64,000 nt of DNA from Dyadobacter jejuensis (GTDB lineage: Bacteria > Bacteroidota > Bacteroidia > Cytophagales > Spirosomataceae). The stretch covers positions 47,698 through 111,697 of the forward strand of contig NZ_QGDT01000016.1 in assembly GCF_003149085.1 (NCBI RefSeq), read 5' to 3'. The notes under the pieces are model-generated. The model saw only the letters and a list, made by a program, of their open reading frames with translations. It searched no databases and was not told the origin of the DNA. The stretch's first letter is position 1. Each line of letters opens with the position of its first letter. The position numbers and the translations under genes were made by a program. This document shows positions 55,190 to 64,000 of the stretch, piece after piece.

Positions 55190-56830
55190 ATGAGATCATT
55201 CCAGCCCTTTTTTACTTGGATTTGCTTGTTTACATTGGCCTTCAACGTGGCTTGTTCGCCAAAGAGAAAGGTCGATCTGGTCGTGCATCATGCCCAGTTG
55301 TACACGGTAGATTCCCTGTTTTCTATGGCCGAAGCCATGGCGATTAGCAATGGGAAAATTTTGGCAGTAGGCTCCAATGCCGACATACAATCGGCCTATG
55401 AGGCCGAGGAGGAATTGGATGCGCAAGGAAAAAGTATTTATCCCGGTTTTATAGATGCTCATTGCCATTTCACGGGCTATGCCTCCAGTCTATGGAAATG
55501 CAACCTCACCGGTACGGAGTCCTATGAGGCCGTTCTTCAAAAAATGAGTTCCTATGCTGAGACGGCTCCTATGGAGTGGCTTTATGGGAGCGGTTGGGAT
55601 CAGAATGATTGGGATACCAAGGAATTTCCTACCAAGTGGGAGCTCGACAGGCTATTCCCCGATCGTCCGGTATTCCTTACTCGTATCGATGGCCATGCCG
55701 GGTTGGCCAATCAGGTGGCATTGGATCGGGCAGGAATAACGGCCGCCACCCGTATGATCGGGGGGCGTATTGAACTTGAAAATGGTAAGCCCACGGGACT
55801 GTTGATTGACAACGCCATGGGCCTCGTCGAGAATCAAATACCTCCCATATCCGACTCCTTGACTAGGGCCTATTACCTGCAGGCTCAGGAGGATTGTTTT
55901 GGGCAGGGACTTACGGGCGTGCACGATTGTGGAGTCAGTGAACATACGGTAGAACTCGTCGATGCTAGCCAGCAAGCTGGCCAGTTAAAGATGAAGATCT
56001 TTGCCTTGTTGAACGACACGAAAGACTATTATGATCGGTGGGTCAAAAAAGGCCCTTATAAAACGGATCGTCTCCATGTAGGTGGGTTTAAAGTATATGC
56101 CGATGGCGCATTGGGCAGTCGTGGAGCGAGTCTGCTACACGACTATTCCGACAAGCCGGGCTGGAAAGGGTTCCTGTTGAGCGATCCGACACATTTCGAT
56201 AGCCTTGCTCAGCTATTGGCTAATAGTGATTTGCAAATGTGTACCCATGCCATCGGCGACAGCGGCAATCGTCAGATCCTGAAGGCCTATGCCAAGGTAT
56301 TAAAAGGCCCCAACGACCGGCGTTGGCGGATTGAACATGCCCAGGTGGTCAATGAAGACGACTTTCATTATTTTAAAGACTATAACATTATTCCGTCCGT
56401 ACAGCCTACACACGCCACCAGCGATATGTATTGGGCCAAAGACCGACTAGGTGCCGAGCGGGTGAAAGGGGCTTACGCCTTTAAGAGACTCCAAGAAGCC
56501 AATGGGTGGATCCCCCTGGGTACCGATTTTCCGGTAGAATATATCTCGCCCTTCAAGACTTTCTATGCGGCTACGGCCCGCAAGGATGCCAAAGGCTTTC
56601 CCGAAGGTGGGTTCCAGTATACCCAGGCTCTAAGTCGGGAGCAGACCATTAGAGGAATGACGATCTGGGCGGCTAAAGCTGCTTTTGAAGAACACGAAAA
56701 AGGTAGTTTGGAAGTAGGGAAAGCGGCCGACTTTATCCTGCTCGATACCGATCCGATGAAGGCCGATTTGGCTCAAGTCTTAGCTACCAGCGTATTGGCG
56801 ACCTATATCGATGGCGAAAGGGTGTTCTGA
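55190..56830 (+). CDS. Exported amidohydrolase (YtcJ-like, amidohydrolase family 3)
   Basis: A 546-residue lipoprotein (lipobox NVAC, Cys about 22; start taken at the ATG 55190). The metal-dependent hydrolase core shows PGFIDAHCHFTGY (DxHxH type), a carboxylate or Lys region around GGFKVYADGALGSRGA, and the later ligands MCTHAIGDSGN and RIEHAQVV. The C-terminal strand GKAADFILLDTDP is typical. Substrates of this group are mostly unknown amides or cyclic ureas. It stands 202 bases before the DUF1080 operon. Confidence 0.9.
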   Translation: MRSFQPFFTWICLFTLAFNVACSPKRKVDLVVHHAQLYTVDSLFSMAEAMAISNGKILAVGSNADIQSAYEAEEELDAQGKSIYPGFIDAHCHFTGYASSLWKCNLTGTESYEAVLQKMSSYAETAPMEWLYGSGWDQNDWDTKEFPTKWELDRLFPDRPVFLTRIDGHAGLANQVALDRAGITAATRMIGGRIELENGKPTGLLIDNAMGLVENQIPPISDSLTRAYYLQAQEDCFGQGLTGVHDCGVSEHTVELVDASQQAGQLKMKIFALLNDTKDYYDRWVKKGPYKTDRLHVGGFKVYADGALGSRGASLLHDYSDKPGWKGFLLSDPTHFDSLAQLLANSDLQMCTHAIGDSGNRQILKAYAKVLKGPNDRRWRIEHAQVVNEDDFHYFKDYNIIPSVQPTHATSDMYWAKDRLGAERVKGAYAFKRLQEANGWIPLGTDFPVEYISPFKTFYAATARKDAKGFPEGGFQYTQALSREQTIRGMTIWAAKAAFEEHEKGSLEVGKAADFILLDTDPMKADLAQVLATSVLATYIDGERVF

Positions 56831-57032
56831 AAATAAAAATAGTCCGTTTTATTAAAATGGAGTCCTAGGAAAAGGATAACGGCCCATCAGGACCGACTTG
56901 ATAGATACGTCCCTGTACCAATCTGCCGTCTTTTAAAACTCTCCGTGATTTTTAGGATAGATAAAAGGAATAAGTGTCTTTTTTGTTTTATAAACCTATC
57001 GAACAAATGAATATTCCTAAATATCTTCCTGT

Positions 57033-57662
57033 ATGACCAAACTGTATTTACTCTTTGCACTCTTGACGCTCGGGTGGGGTAGCCAGGCCCAATCTCCCAC
57101 CCAATCCCTCTTCAACGGCCAAGACCTCACGGGCTGGACCACCGTAAACCCGGCCAAAATGAGCGAGTGGTCGGTAGTGGATAGTACCATCCGGAGCGGG
57201 GATGGTATCCGCAAAATACCCGCCAATACCTATCTGTATACCCAAAAGGAATATGCCGATTTTGAATTCAGCTGTTTATTTAAAATCTGGGGCGACGCCT
57301 CTACCGGTCTTATTAATAGCGGTATTCAGTACCGGTCTATAGTAAAGGATGGGAAAATGGTAGGGTATCAGGCCGATATCGGTAAGGGGTACTGGGGCGA
57401 TATCTACGATGAACACCGACGGGGCAAGCTTGTAGGTGGGCAACTGTCTACGCTACAGCATGTGCTGAATCCGGAAGGCTGGAATAGCTATATGATTCGT
57501 TGCAAAGGGCCCCTTCATGAAATTTATATCAACGGAGTGAAAACCGCCAGCTATATCGAAAAGGATGCGACGATTCCTCAGAAGGGTGTCATAGCTGTTC
57601 AGATTCACTCCGGTGGAAAGGCTCAAGTGGCCTTTAGAGACCTTACTATTACTGAGCTGTAA
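57033..57662 (+). CDS. DUF1080 family protein (3-keto-disaccharide hydrolase domain)
   Basis: A 209-residue secreted protein with a signal peptide (LYLLFALLTLGWGSQAQ). The concanavalin-like DUF1080 fold shows SLFNGQDLTGWTTV at the start, then EYADFEFSCLFKIW, NSGIQYRS and GVIAVQIHSGGKAQVAFRDL at the end. Members include hydrolases of 3-keto-disaccharides and 3-keto-glycosides. It opens a tight operon (gap of 32 bases to the next gene) with a haem dehydrogenase-type protein, which suits a route that oxidises a glycoside and then cleaves it. Confidence 0.92.
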   Translation: MTKLYLLFALLTLGWGSQAQSPTQSLFNGQDLTGWTTVNPAKMSEWSVVDSTIRSGDGIRKIPANTYLYTQKEYADFEFSCLFKIWGDASTGLINSGIQYRSIVKDGKMVGYQADIGKGYWGDIYDEHRRGKLVGGQLSTLQHVLNPEGWNSYMIRCKGPLHEIYINGVKTASYIEKDATIPQKGVIAVQIHSGGKAQVAFRDLTITEL

Positions 57663-57694
57663 GCACAGATCCATTCAGACTATTCCTGTTTTCT

Positions 57695-60600
57695 ATGAAA
57701 AAAAATATATTTCTATTGGTGGGCTTGTGGCTATTAGTAGCAACAATGACCTTCGGGCAAAAGAAAACGCATTCGACACGCACGCGGATTTATACTCCTG
57801 CCGAAGAGATGGCAGGGTTTAAAGTGCCGCCGGGCTTTGTGGTCGAGCTGGTGGCCAGCGAAAAAGACGGGATCATCAACCCCATCGACCTGACCTTCGA
57901 CGACGCCGGTCGCCTATGGACCCAAACGGCATCTATGTATCCCCTCGACCCCGTCACCGACATCAAATGGAATGAGCTGCAAAAGCTGATGGACGACCCT
58001 GAGGCCCAGCGAAGAAATCCTGAGTTTAAAAGAATACTTGACCTATATAGCGGAAAGACCAAGGGGGCCGACAAGATTTTGGTCCTCTCCGGGTTATACG
58101 CTAACGACAAGCCGATGGTGAAGGTATGGGCCGACGGTCTCACCATTCCCATGAGTATCTTGCCCTATAAAAATGGGGCCTACGTTGCCCAGGGCTCCGA
58201 GTTGTTTTTTTTGGATGACCCAAATGCCGATGGCCTAGCCGACGAACGTAAGCCTCTATTGACGGGCTTTGGAATCACCGATACCCATACCATGACCCAC
58301 GTGCTTACAAGGGCACCGGGTGGGTGGATTAACTTTAGTCATGGAGCACTCAATAAGGGGAAGGTTACCTCGCTGGTTAGCGATGCCCAGCTATCGATCG
58401 ATTACAGTAAGATTGGGCGCTTCTCCTTGGATGGTCGTAAGATGGAGCTACTTAATGCGGGCCTTAACAATATTTGGGGTTACCAGCTTCGTGGCAATGG
58501 GCAATGGTATGGCTGCGAAGCCAACGACCTGGGCTATTCCATAGTACCTATGGAAGCCGGCGCTGCCTACCCGGGGATAGGTACCGACAGGCTCAGGAGC
58601 TATCAGCCATTTATGCCCCAGCTGCATCGCTTTCGGGTAGGGGGGACGGGTATTTCAGGCCTGGCCTTTGCCGACGATGCTTCCGGGAGTTTTCCGGCCG
58701 AGTGGAAAGACGTGGCCTTGCTGGCCAATCCGATTACCAGTACCATCAATGCCATTAGAATCAGCAGACTTTCCGATGGACGTGTTGAGGCGACTCATCT
58801 GCCCGATTTTTTAACCTCGGAAGACGACTGGTTCCGCCCCGTTAATATGGAATTTGGGCCGGATGGCTGTCTGTATATCGCCGATTGGTACAACAAAATC
58901 GTCTCACATAATGAGCTGCCCACCACCCATCCCGACCGGGACAAGGGTCATGGACGTATCTGGCGTATCCGGCATGAAAGCCAGGACCGCCGTGCCATTC
59001 CCGACCTTACGTTGGCAGCCTCCCATGCGCTCATCGATCACCTGAAGTCCCCTTCCTTATGGGAAAAGCGTGCCGCCTGGCATCAGATTGCCGATAGGCC
59101 CGCCACGGAAACGAAGGCCTTGGTGCCGGCTCTTGCAAAACTTATACTAGACCCGTCCGAAACAGAGGACACCCGCATCCACGCCCTTTGGGCCCTGGAA
59201 AGCCTAGGGACTGGCGACTTGGCGCTGCTCGACCGACTCATGAAGGGGACTTCGGACGATCTTCGCCGAGAGGCCATGCGTGCTCTGGTGCACTTTGAAG
59301 GCAGCAGTTCTGAGAAGTCCAGCCTGCTCATGACCTACGCCGAAGATCCCAATCCTATGATACGCTCACAGATACTACGCAGTGCCGGGGAGCTGGATAG
59401 GGCCGCCCTGGACAGGGCTGACCCTGCCTTATTAGCCCTGCTGATAGGAGCTTGTAAGCCCGAACTGCCAGGCAATGAAATGGGAGGTAGCTACGAGCGA
59501 CGGTTGGAGCGTTATTTGGCAAGAAAAGCACTGGAAAAAAATTCCGAGGCCTTAGAGGCCTTTGTACTTCAGGAGTTACCTGCCCACATACCTGCCGTAA
59601 ATATGCTCTGGGCCATTCAAGCCCTGCCCCAGGAAGCCAAAGAAAAGGCCTTTCAGAAATATTGGCCCATGGCTAAGCTCAGCTCTTTCGACGAGTCGAC
59701 CTTCGTGGCGGTAGCCGGGATGCTGGCCAATACGGGTGTTTACGATTTGGCGCAAGGAGTGATATCTCAGGAAGATAATCAATCTCAATATTTACAATTT
59801 GCCATTCAAAATCAGGCTCAGGTGCAAAGTGAGCCCCTGAAAATGATTTTGGCCGGGCCGGTTCAGCGTCTGCTGAAAAGCAATTTGGAGGCGGAACGGC
59901 AGTTGGCCTTGGAAGTCATGGGGCGTTATCAACTCAAACTTCCAGTGGAGGCTATAGGCAGTATATTGGCCAAGGATGTTTCCGAAAAGACCCTCGGGCT
60001 AGCCCTGAAGGCCCTGGAGGTCGATCCTGCTGCAAGTAGATCCATTTTAGTAGGATTGATAAAAAATGATAAAATAGGCGTGGACCTTAAGCGACAGGTC
60101 ATTGGCAACTTGCTCAAGTCCGATGCTGCAGAAGCCCAGAGACTCGTACTGTCCTGGCTCCCGACCTTATCTGATATAGAGAAAAAAGAATTGGTAACCG
60201 ACCTTTCTCGCTCCGTGGAAGGGGGCACTATGCTAAAAACACTTTATGGGAGTAAGAAATTGAGCTCCAAATCCTTTGACCTATCGGCGGCAGAGCGTAT
60301 TCTGGAAGCTAAAAAATCCGATCCCAAGGCCCAGCAACTCCTTAAGGAGGTGAAGGCCGCAGAGGTAGCCGACAAACAGCAATTTCAGAGAAAACTGGAC
60401 CATTATATGACCTTGGCAGCCAAGAAGTCGGGATCTCCTAAAGAAGGAAAGGTCCTATTTCAAACCTGCCTGCTCTGCCACCAGGTGGGCAGTGAAGGCC
60501 AGAAGATAGCCCCGGCTCTGGATGGTTCGGCCTCTCGGGAAATGGAGGCGCTCCTAACGGCCATTCTCGATCCCGATGCTGCGGTAGAGTCCAACTATGC

Positions 60601-60835
60601 CGTTTATCGCATTAGCAAAAAAGACGGGAGCACCGTAGAAGGGTATCTGGTCAACAAAGACGAACGAGGGGCGACCATCGCCTTTATGGGTGGTACAACG
60701 GTATTTGTCCCCACAGCCAGTATCGCTAAACAAGGTTTTATGGCCGGTCGGTCGTTTATGGTAAAAGGGCTGATGGACCATTATAGCGATCAACAAGTGG
60801 CCGATTTGCTTTCTTTTATCAATACCTTGAAATGA
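57695..60835 (+). CDS. PVC-type dehydrogenase / HEAT-repeat protein with C-terminal haem c
   Basis: A 1046-residue exported protein with a signal peptide (FLLVGLWLLVATMTFGQ). A beta-propeller of the membrane-bound dehydrogenase type (about 40-420; VPPGFVVELVASEKDGI, GPDGCLYIADWYNK) is followed by a long HEAT-repeat solenoid (about 430-880). A C-terminal cytochrome c domain follows, with CLLCH (Cys925, Cys928, His929). It is a paralogue in architecture of the 42064 gene, which has a cupredoxin in place of the haem domain. It probably oxidises a sugar or glycoside in the periplasm and passes electrons through the haem. Confidence 0.9.
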   Translation: MKKNIFLLVGLWLLVATMTFGQKKTHSTRTRIYTPAEEMAGFKVPPGFVVELVASEKDGIINPIDLTFDDAGRLWTQTASMYPLDPVTDIKWNELQKLMDDPEAQRRNPEFKRILDLYSGKTKGADKILVLSGLYANDKPMVKVWADGLTIPMSILPYKNGAYVAQGSELFFLDDPNADGLADERKPLLTGFGITDTHTMTHVLTRAPGGWINFSHGALNKGKVTSLVSDAQLSIDYSKIGRFSLDGRKMELLNAGLNNIWGYQLRGNGQWYGCEANDLGYSIVPMEAGAAYPGIGTDRLRSYQPFMPQLHRFRVGGTGISGLAFADDASGSFPAEWKDVALLANPITSTINAIRISRLSDGRVEATHLPDFLTSEDDWFRPVNMEFGPDGCLYIADWYNKIVSHNELPTTHPDRDKGHGRIWRIRHESQDRRAIPDLTLAASHALIDHLKSPSLWEKRAAWHQIADRPATETKALVPALAKLILDPSETEDTRIHALWALESLGTGDLALLDRLMKGTSDDLRREAMRALVHFEGSSSEKSSLLMTYAEDPNPMIRSQILRSAGELDRAALDRADPALLALLIGACKPELPGNEMGGSYERRLERYLARKALEKNSEALEAFVLQELPAHIPAVNMLWAIQALPQEAKEKAFQKYWPMAKLSSFDESTFVAVAGMLANTGVYDLAQGVISQEDNQSQYLQFAIQNQAQVQSEPLKMILAGPVQRLLKSNLEAERQLALEVMGRYQLKLPVEAIGSILAKDVSEKTLGLALKALEVDPAASRSILVGLIKNDKIGVDLKRQVIGNLLKSDAAEAQRLVLSWLPTLSDIEKKELVTDLSRSVEGGTMLKTLYGSKKLSSKSFDLSAAERILEAKKSDPKAQQLLKEVKAAEVADKQQFQRKLDHYMTLAAKKSGSPKEGKVLFQTCLLCHQVGSEGQKIAPALDGSASREMEALLTAILDPDAAVESNYAVYRISKKDGSTVEGYLVNKDERGATIAFMGGTTVFVPTASIAKQGFMAGRSFMVKGLMDHYSDQQVADLLSFINTLK

Positions 60836-60860
60836 TTCTTAAACCTAACGATTCGATGCT

Positions 60861-61157
60861 ATGATCCGACATTTTGGTGTTTTTAAGTTTAAAAAAGAGG
60901 TTAGTCCCCAACAGGTCGAGGAGTGCTTTGTAGCCCTGAAAGGGATGGTAGGGCAGATAGATGGATTGCTATCCTGCGAGCATGGCCCTTATAATGGCAA
61001 TGAGGGATTGAATGGGGAGTTTACCCATGGCTTTTTAATGACCTTCGATAATGCCGACTCTCGGGATGCTTACTTACCCCATCCCATCCATGAGGGGGTG
61101 AAGGCATTGGTGGTGCCTCGCCTGGAAGAATGTATCGTCTTCGATATCGAAGTGTAA
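60861..61157 (+). CDS. Dabb (stress-responsive A/B barrel) protein
   Basis: A 98-residue ferredoxin-like dimeric barrel protein. MIRHFGVFKFKKEVSPQQVEE is the usual opening strand and helix, FTHGFLMTFDNADSRDAYLPH the central signature, and HPIHEGVKALVVPRLEECIVFD the closing part. The role in catabolic operons is uncertain, possibly a small enzyme or binding protein for keto acids. It lies 25 bases after the haem dehydrogenase gene and 46 bases before the Tm-1-like gene. Confidence 0.9.
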   Translation: MIRHFGVFKFKKEVSPQQVEECFVALKGMVGQIDGLLSCEHGPYNGNEGLNGEFTHGFLMTFDNADSRDAYLPHPIHEGVKALVVPRLEECIVFDIEV

Positions 61158-61203
61158 GGAGCCCTTGAATACCGGCTCCAGAATTTTAAAAAAGAAAGAA
61201 CCT

Positions 61204-62436
61204 ATGAACGATAAAAAGATATTGGTATTGGGCTGCTTCGATACCAAAGGGGTAGTGTTTGAGTTTCTGCTGGACCGTTTACGGGAATTGGGGCAGGAGG
61301 TGATCACCCTCAATACCGGTGTGATGGATGCGGATTATAATTTCCATGTCGACTTTACCTCCGAAGCCGTGGCCCTGGCTGCTGGTGATGAGCTTGAAAG
61401 CCTGCGCCAGCTCGGAGATAGAGGGAAGGCCATTGGGGTTATGGGCAAAGGGGCGGCCAAATTGGTAACCCAGCTGGTGGCGGAGAATAGGATCAAAGGA
61501 GCCATCGGCATGGGTGGGGGCGGGGGGACTTATATGGCCCTAGCGGCTATGCAGGGCATCCCGCTGGGCATCCCTAAGCTATGCCTTACCACCCTGGCTA
61601 CCAAAGATCTCTCCCGGCAGATTGGCGACAAAGACATCACCCTCATGCCGTCGGTGGTCGATATTGCAGGCTTAAATCCGATCATCAAGGCCTTTGTAGG
61701 CCAGGCCGCCGCTGCCATTACGGGTATGGCTCAGGCCATGGTATATCCCATTCCTATGTTGAAGAGCATCGCCATCAGCATGTTTGGCAATACTACCAAA
61801 TGTGTGGATCGCTGCACCGAATTGCTCAACGAGGCGGGCTATGAGGTCTATGCCTTTCATGCTACCGGTGTGGGCGGGAAGACCATGGAGTCGCTGATCA
61901 GGGAAGGGTGTTTCGAAGCCGTGTTGGACGTGACCACCACCGAGCTCGCCGATAACCTCTGCGGAGGAATATGCAGTGCCGGCCCCGACCGCCTTTTGGC
62001 AGCCGTTGAGATGGGCCTGCCGCAGGTGGTGGTTCCGGGCTGTCTGGATATGGTCAATTTTGGGCATCTGGACACCGTTCCCCTGCATTATCGACAGCGT
62101 CAACTCTACAGCTGGGCACCCGACGTGACGCTCATGCGGACCAATGAGGAAGAAAATCGTATGCTGGGCAAGGAGATTGTTAGTAAATTGGCGACTAGTA
62201 AGGCACCCACCCAGATCGCCTTGCCGTTGCGAGGCCTGTCTCAAATGGACGATCGGGAGGGTCTTTTTCATCACCCTGCCGCTAATCGGTCCTTATTCGA
62301 CAGCATTAGAGAAGGGGCTACTGCCAAGCTCGAGGTAGTAGAAGTCGATGCCCATATCAACGATGCCAGGTTTGCCGAGCATATCGTAGCGCAGCTCTTG
62401 AGTATGATAGAAAAGAATCGACAAGGTCAAAATTGA
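61204..62436 (+). CDS. Tm-1-like ATP-binding domain protein (UPF0261)
   Basis: A 410-residue cytoplasmic protein homologous to the N-terminal half of plant Tm-1, the tomato mosaic virus resistance protein. The start is the ATG at 61204 (KKILVLGCFDTKG). A glycine-rich nucleotide-binding loop GMGGGGGTYMALAAMQ lies about residues 102-118, followed by VDIAGLN and the C-terminal domain with VVPGCLDMVNFG. The bacterial function is not established. The next gene encodes the other half of the Tm-1 architecture. Confidence 0.9.
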   Translation: MNDKKILVLGCFDTKGVVFEFLLDRLRELGQEVITLNTGVMDADYNFHVDFTSEAVALAAGDELESLRQLGDRGKAIGVMGKGAAKLVTQLVAENRIKGAIGMGGGGGTYMALAAMQGIPLGIPKLCLTTLATKDLSRQIGDKDITLMPSVVDIAGLNPIIKAFVGQAAAAITGMAQAMVYPIPMLKSIAISMFGNTTKCVDRCTELLNEAGYEVYAFHATGVGGKTMESLIREGCFEAVLDVTTTELADNLCGGICSAGPDRLLAAVEMGLPQVVVPGCLDMVNFGHLDTVPLHYRQRQLYSWAPDVTLMRTNEEENRMLGKEIVSKLATSKAPTQIALPLRGLSQMDDREGLFHHPAANRSLFDSIREGATAKLEVVEVDAHINDARFAEHIVAQLLSMIEKNRQGQN

Positions 62437-62483
62437 CCGGTACTAATAGTTGAAATCATTTTTAAAGACAAAATAGAATAGTT

Positions 62484-63344
62484 ATGCCAAATCCATGGAC
62501 GGGAAAAGGGAACCCCTACACCCGGGAAGAAGTAAGGGAACGACTACGCAATACCGTCAACCAAAAAAAGGCCATTATAGCCGCTGGGGCGGGCACGGGC
62601 ATTAGCGCCAAATTTATAGAAAAAGGGGGAGCCGATCTGATCATCATCTACAATTCTGGTCGTTTCCGTATGTCGGGACACGGCTCTACGGCCGGCCTAA
62701 TGGCCTATGGCGACGCCAATGCGGTGGCCATGGAAATAGGAGAATTTGAAGTGCTTCCCGTAGTGGAAGAAGTGCCCGTCATCTGTGGGGTTCACGGCTC
62801 CGACCCGCGTCGGCGCATGTGGCATCACCTTTTAAAAGTGAAGGAAATGGGTTTTTCCGGGATCAATAATTTCCCTACCCACTCCATCGTCGATGGGCAT
62901 TTTAGAGCCGTATTGGAGGAAACCGGTATGGGTTTCCAGAAAGAAGTGGAGATGGTAGCCATAGCCAGTAAGATGGATCTGTTTTCTATCGTATATGTGG
63001 CCACGGCCGAGGAGGCACGGCAGATGGCCGAGGCCGGTGCCGATGCCATCATAGCACATGTGGGCACCACCGTGGGAGGATCTATTGGGGTGGTCAATGC
63101 CTCCTGCACCATGGACGATGCCATAGCGCGAACCCAGCAGATCATGGACGTAGCACAGGGAGTCAATCCTGATATCTTCTTTTTGGCCCATGGAGGACCG
63201 GTGAATACCCCGGAGGATGTAGCCGAAATCCTGTCCAAAACCAGCGTTCATGGCTTTGTGGGGGCCTCTTCTCTGGAGCGTATGGGCGTGGAGCAATCCC
63301 TTACCGACCTCACCAAGCGCTTTAAGGAGCTGACCTTGAAATAA
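62484..63344 (+). CDS. Phosphoenolpyruvate hydrolase-like TIM-barrel protein (Tm-1 partner)
   Basis: A 286-residue TIM-barrel protein of the phosphoenolpyruvate mutase/hydrolase-related group that accompanies Tm-1-like genes. Barrel segments visible are AIIAAGAGTGISAKFIEKGGADLIIIYNSGR, VPVICGVHGSDPRR, INNFPTHSIVDG and GADAIIAHVGTTVGGSIG. HGGPVNTPEDV is near the end. It lies 47 bases after the Tm-1-like gene. In plants and some fungi the two domains are fused; here they are separate. The substrate is unknown. Confidence 0.88.
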   Translation: MPNPWTGKGNPYTREEVRERLRNTVNQKKAIIAAGAGTGISAKFIEKGGADLIIIYNSGRFRMSGHGSTAGLMAYGDANAVAMEIGEFEVLPVVEEVPVICGVHGSDPRRRMWHHLLKVKEMGFSGINNFPTHSIVDGHFRAVLEETGMGFQKEVEMVAIASKMDLFSIVYVATAEEARQMAEAGADAIIAHVGTTVGGSIGVVNASCTMDDAIARTQQIMDVAQGVNPDIFFLAHGGPVNTPEDVAEILSKTSVHGFVGASSLERMGVEQSLTDLTKRFKELTLK

Positions 63345-63885
63345 AGAAGCAATAGACTTTGTAAGACTAGTTCATATTGCTGAAGGCTATTGGCAGTCAG
63401 ACTTTTCCTGAAAACGATTTTCTAGCTAATGGATCCTTACCGATATTGAAAAGCTCATACAATAGCATTCGTGATACGGTCTAATAAACAGAAACATATT
63501 TCGGCCGGTCGGGAGTATTCCCGATCGGCCGTTTTAATAGGTGGTAGTTGTCGTCGCTTCTTTTATAGGCTTTCATTAGAGGGATTCTTTAGTGATGGGA
63601 ATATAGTTTTTCCCGGTAAGAAGAATATGAGTTGCTGCTTAAAAAAATATGCGCTTCATATTGGGATAAAGTGATTGCTTTAGAATCAAATAAATAGAAT
63701 TGCCAAGGAATAACGGCTTGCACTACTTGCATGATTACATTATACATTTATAATATGTGACCGATATTTTGCGCCGTAAAATAGTCCTTTGCAGGGATCA
63801 ATAGTACTGCCTGTCAGGCTATTGTTATATTCATAAAAAAAATTCAAATTGCAACAATCCTTTAACTTACCAACAGTTCCTTACT
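63345..63885. other. Intergenic region with terminator and next promoter
   Basis: Apart from the hairpin at 63502-63535 there is no gene. A 67-codon frame (63471-63674) crosses the hairpin and looks random. The AT-rich right half should hold the promoter of the gene at 63886. Confidence 0.5.
63502..63535 (+). terminator. Terminator downstream of the Tm-1/TIM-barrel operon
   Basis: CGGCCGGTCGGGA and TCCCGATCGGCCG form a 13-pair stem (one G-U pair) with a GTAT-type loop, followed by TTTT. It lies 158 bases after the last stop codon. Confidence 0.75.
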
Positions 63886-64000
63886 ATGGAAAATACAATA
63901 AAAGTTGAGGCATCCGGCAACAGGAGAGATTGGCTGAAAAAAACATCTTTAATAGGATCGGCATTGCTTACCAGCTCCCTGACCCATGCGGCTGAGCCGC
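63886..64000 (+). CDS. Partial gene with twin-arginine signal peptide (start only)
   Basis: The window ends 38 codons into this frame. The N-terminus contains RRDWLKKTSLIGSALL followed by TSSLTHAAEP, a twin-arginine export signal with a hydrophobic stretch and an Ala-x-Ala-like cleavage area. In this kind of neighbourhood such leaders usually belong to exported Gfo/Idh/MocA oxidoreductases, sugar isomerases or similar, but nothing of the mature protein is visible. The gene lies 541 bases beyond the preceding operon, after its terminator. Confidence 0.75.
   Translation, partial: MENTIKVEASGNRRDWLKKTSLIGSALLTSSLTHAAEP

Noticed and set aside
63471..63674. Plus-strand 67-codon frame
   Set aside because: It runs through a strong terminator hairpin, and its Cys/Lys-rich random composition shows no domain.

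Overview
The window reads as chromosomal DNA of a Bacteroidota bacterium, probably of the order Cytophagales. The support is type IX secretion (T9SS) C-terminal sorting domains, promoters of the TAnnTTTG type, secreted GH32, GH125, sulfatase, DUF1080 and ThuA enzymes, and AT-rich spacers between moderately GC coding regions. No species name can be given from the sequence alone.

Layout. 0.6-7.3 kb: a TetR regulator followed by a three-part RND efflux operon (outer-membrane channel, lipoprotein adaptor, inner-membrane pump). 7.37-8.31 kb: one intact tRNA-Pro(GGG) inside an array of tRNA-Pro-derived fragments; 5' halves lie upstream and 3' halves, each with its own terminator, lie downstream. 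A GIY-YIG gene follows. 8.8-10.4 kb: a GH32 fructanase. 10.7-21.9 kb: a leftward type I restriction-modification island (half-length HsdS, HsdM, AlbA_2/ATPase protein, full-length HsdS, GxxExxY protein, Fic protein, HsdR, YgjP-like metallopeptidase) with a canonical Bacteroidota promoter at its head. 22.2-27.8 kb: a 1649-residue pseudokinase/AAA ATPase/GAF/histidine kinase with its LuxR-type response regulator. 28.2-31.3 kb: unrecognised small genes ending in a secreted protein with one haem c motif. 31.5-40.4 kb: carboxyethylornithine synthase-like enzyme, sulfatase, PEP carboxykinase, AraC regulator, small lipoprotein, sugar epimerase and GH125 mannosidase.

40.8-46.9 kb: a Gfo/Idh/MocA oxidoreductase, a very large ThuA/dehydrogenase/CARDB/cupredoxin lipoprotein, and an AraC regulator. 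47.6-54.1 kb: the most unusual region, a tandem segmental duplication. The ancestral order was probably pepP - hcp-like - T9SS cargo - dinB. The left copy kept pepP and holds only a deleted dinB remnant. The right copy kept dinB and holds only a pepP remnant. The right-hand hcp-like gene is a mosaic of the two left-hand ones. No other type VI secretion gene is present, and all three Hcp-like proteins carry Sec signal peptides. 54.2-55.1 kb: a 5'-truncated ATPase gene.

55.2-64.0 kb: an amidohydrolase, then a tight rightward operon of a DUF1080 hydrolase, a haem-containing dehydrogenase/HEAT protein, a Dabb protein, a Tm-1-like protein and its TIM-barrel partner, and finally the start of a gene with a twin-arginine signal. 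This looks like a periplasmic oxidation and cytoplasmic processing route for sugars or glycosides; the substrate cannot be read from the sequence. No CRISPR array, prophage, insertion sequence or rRNA was seen.
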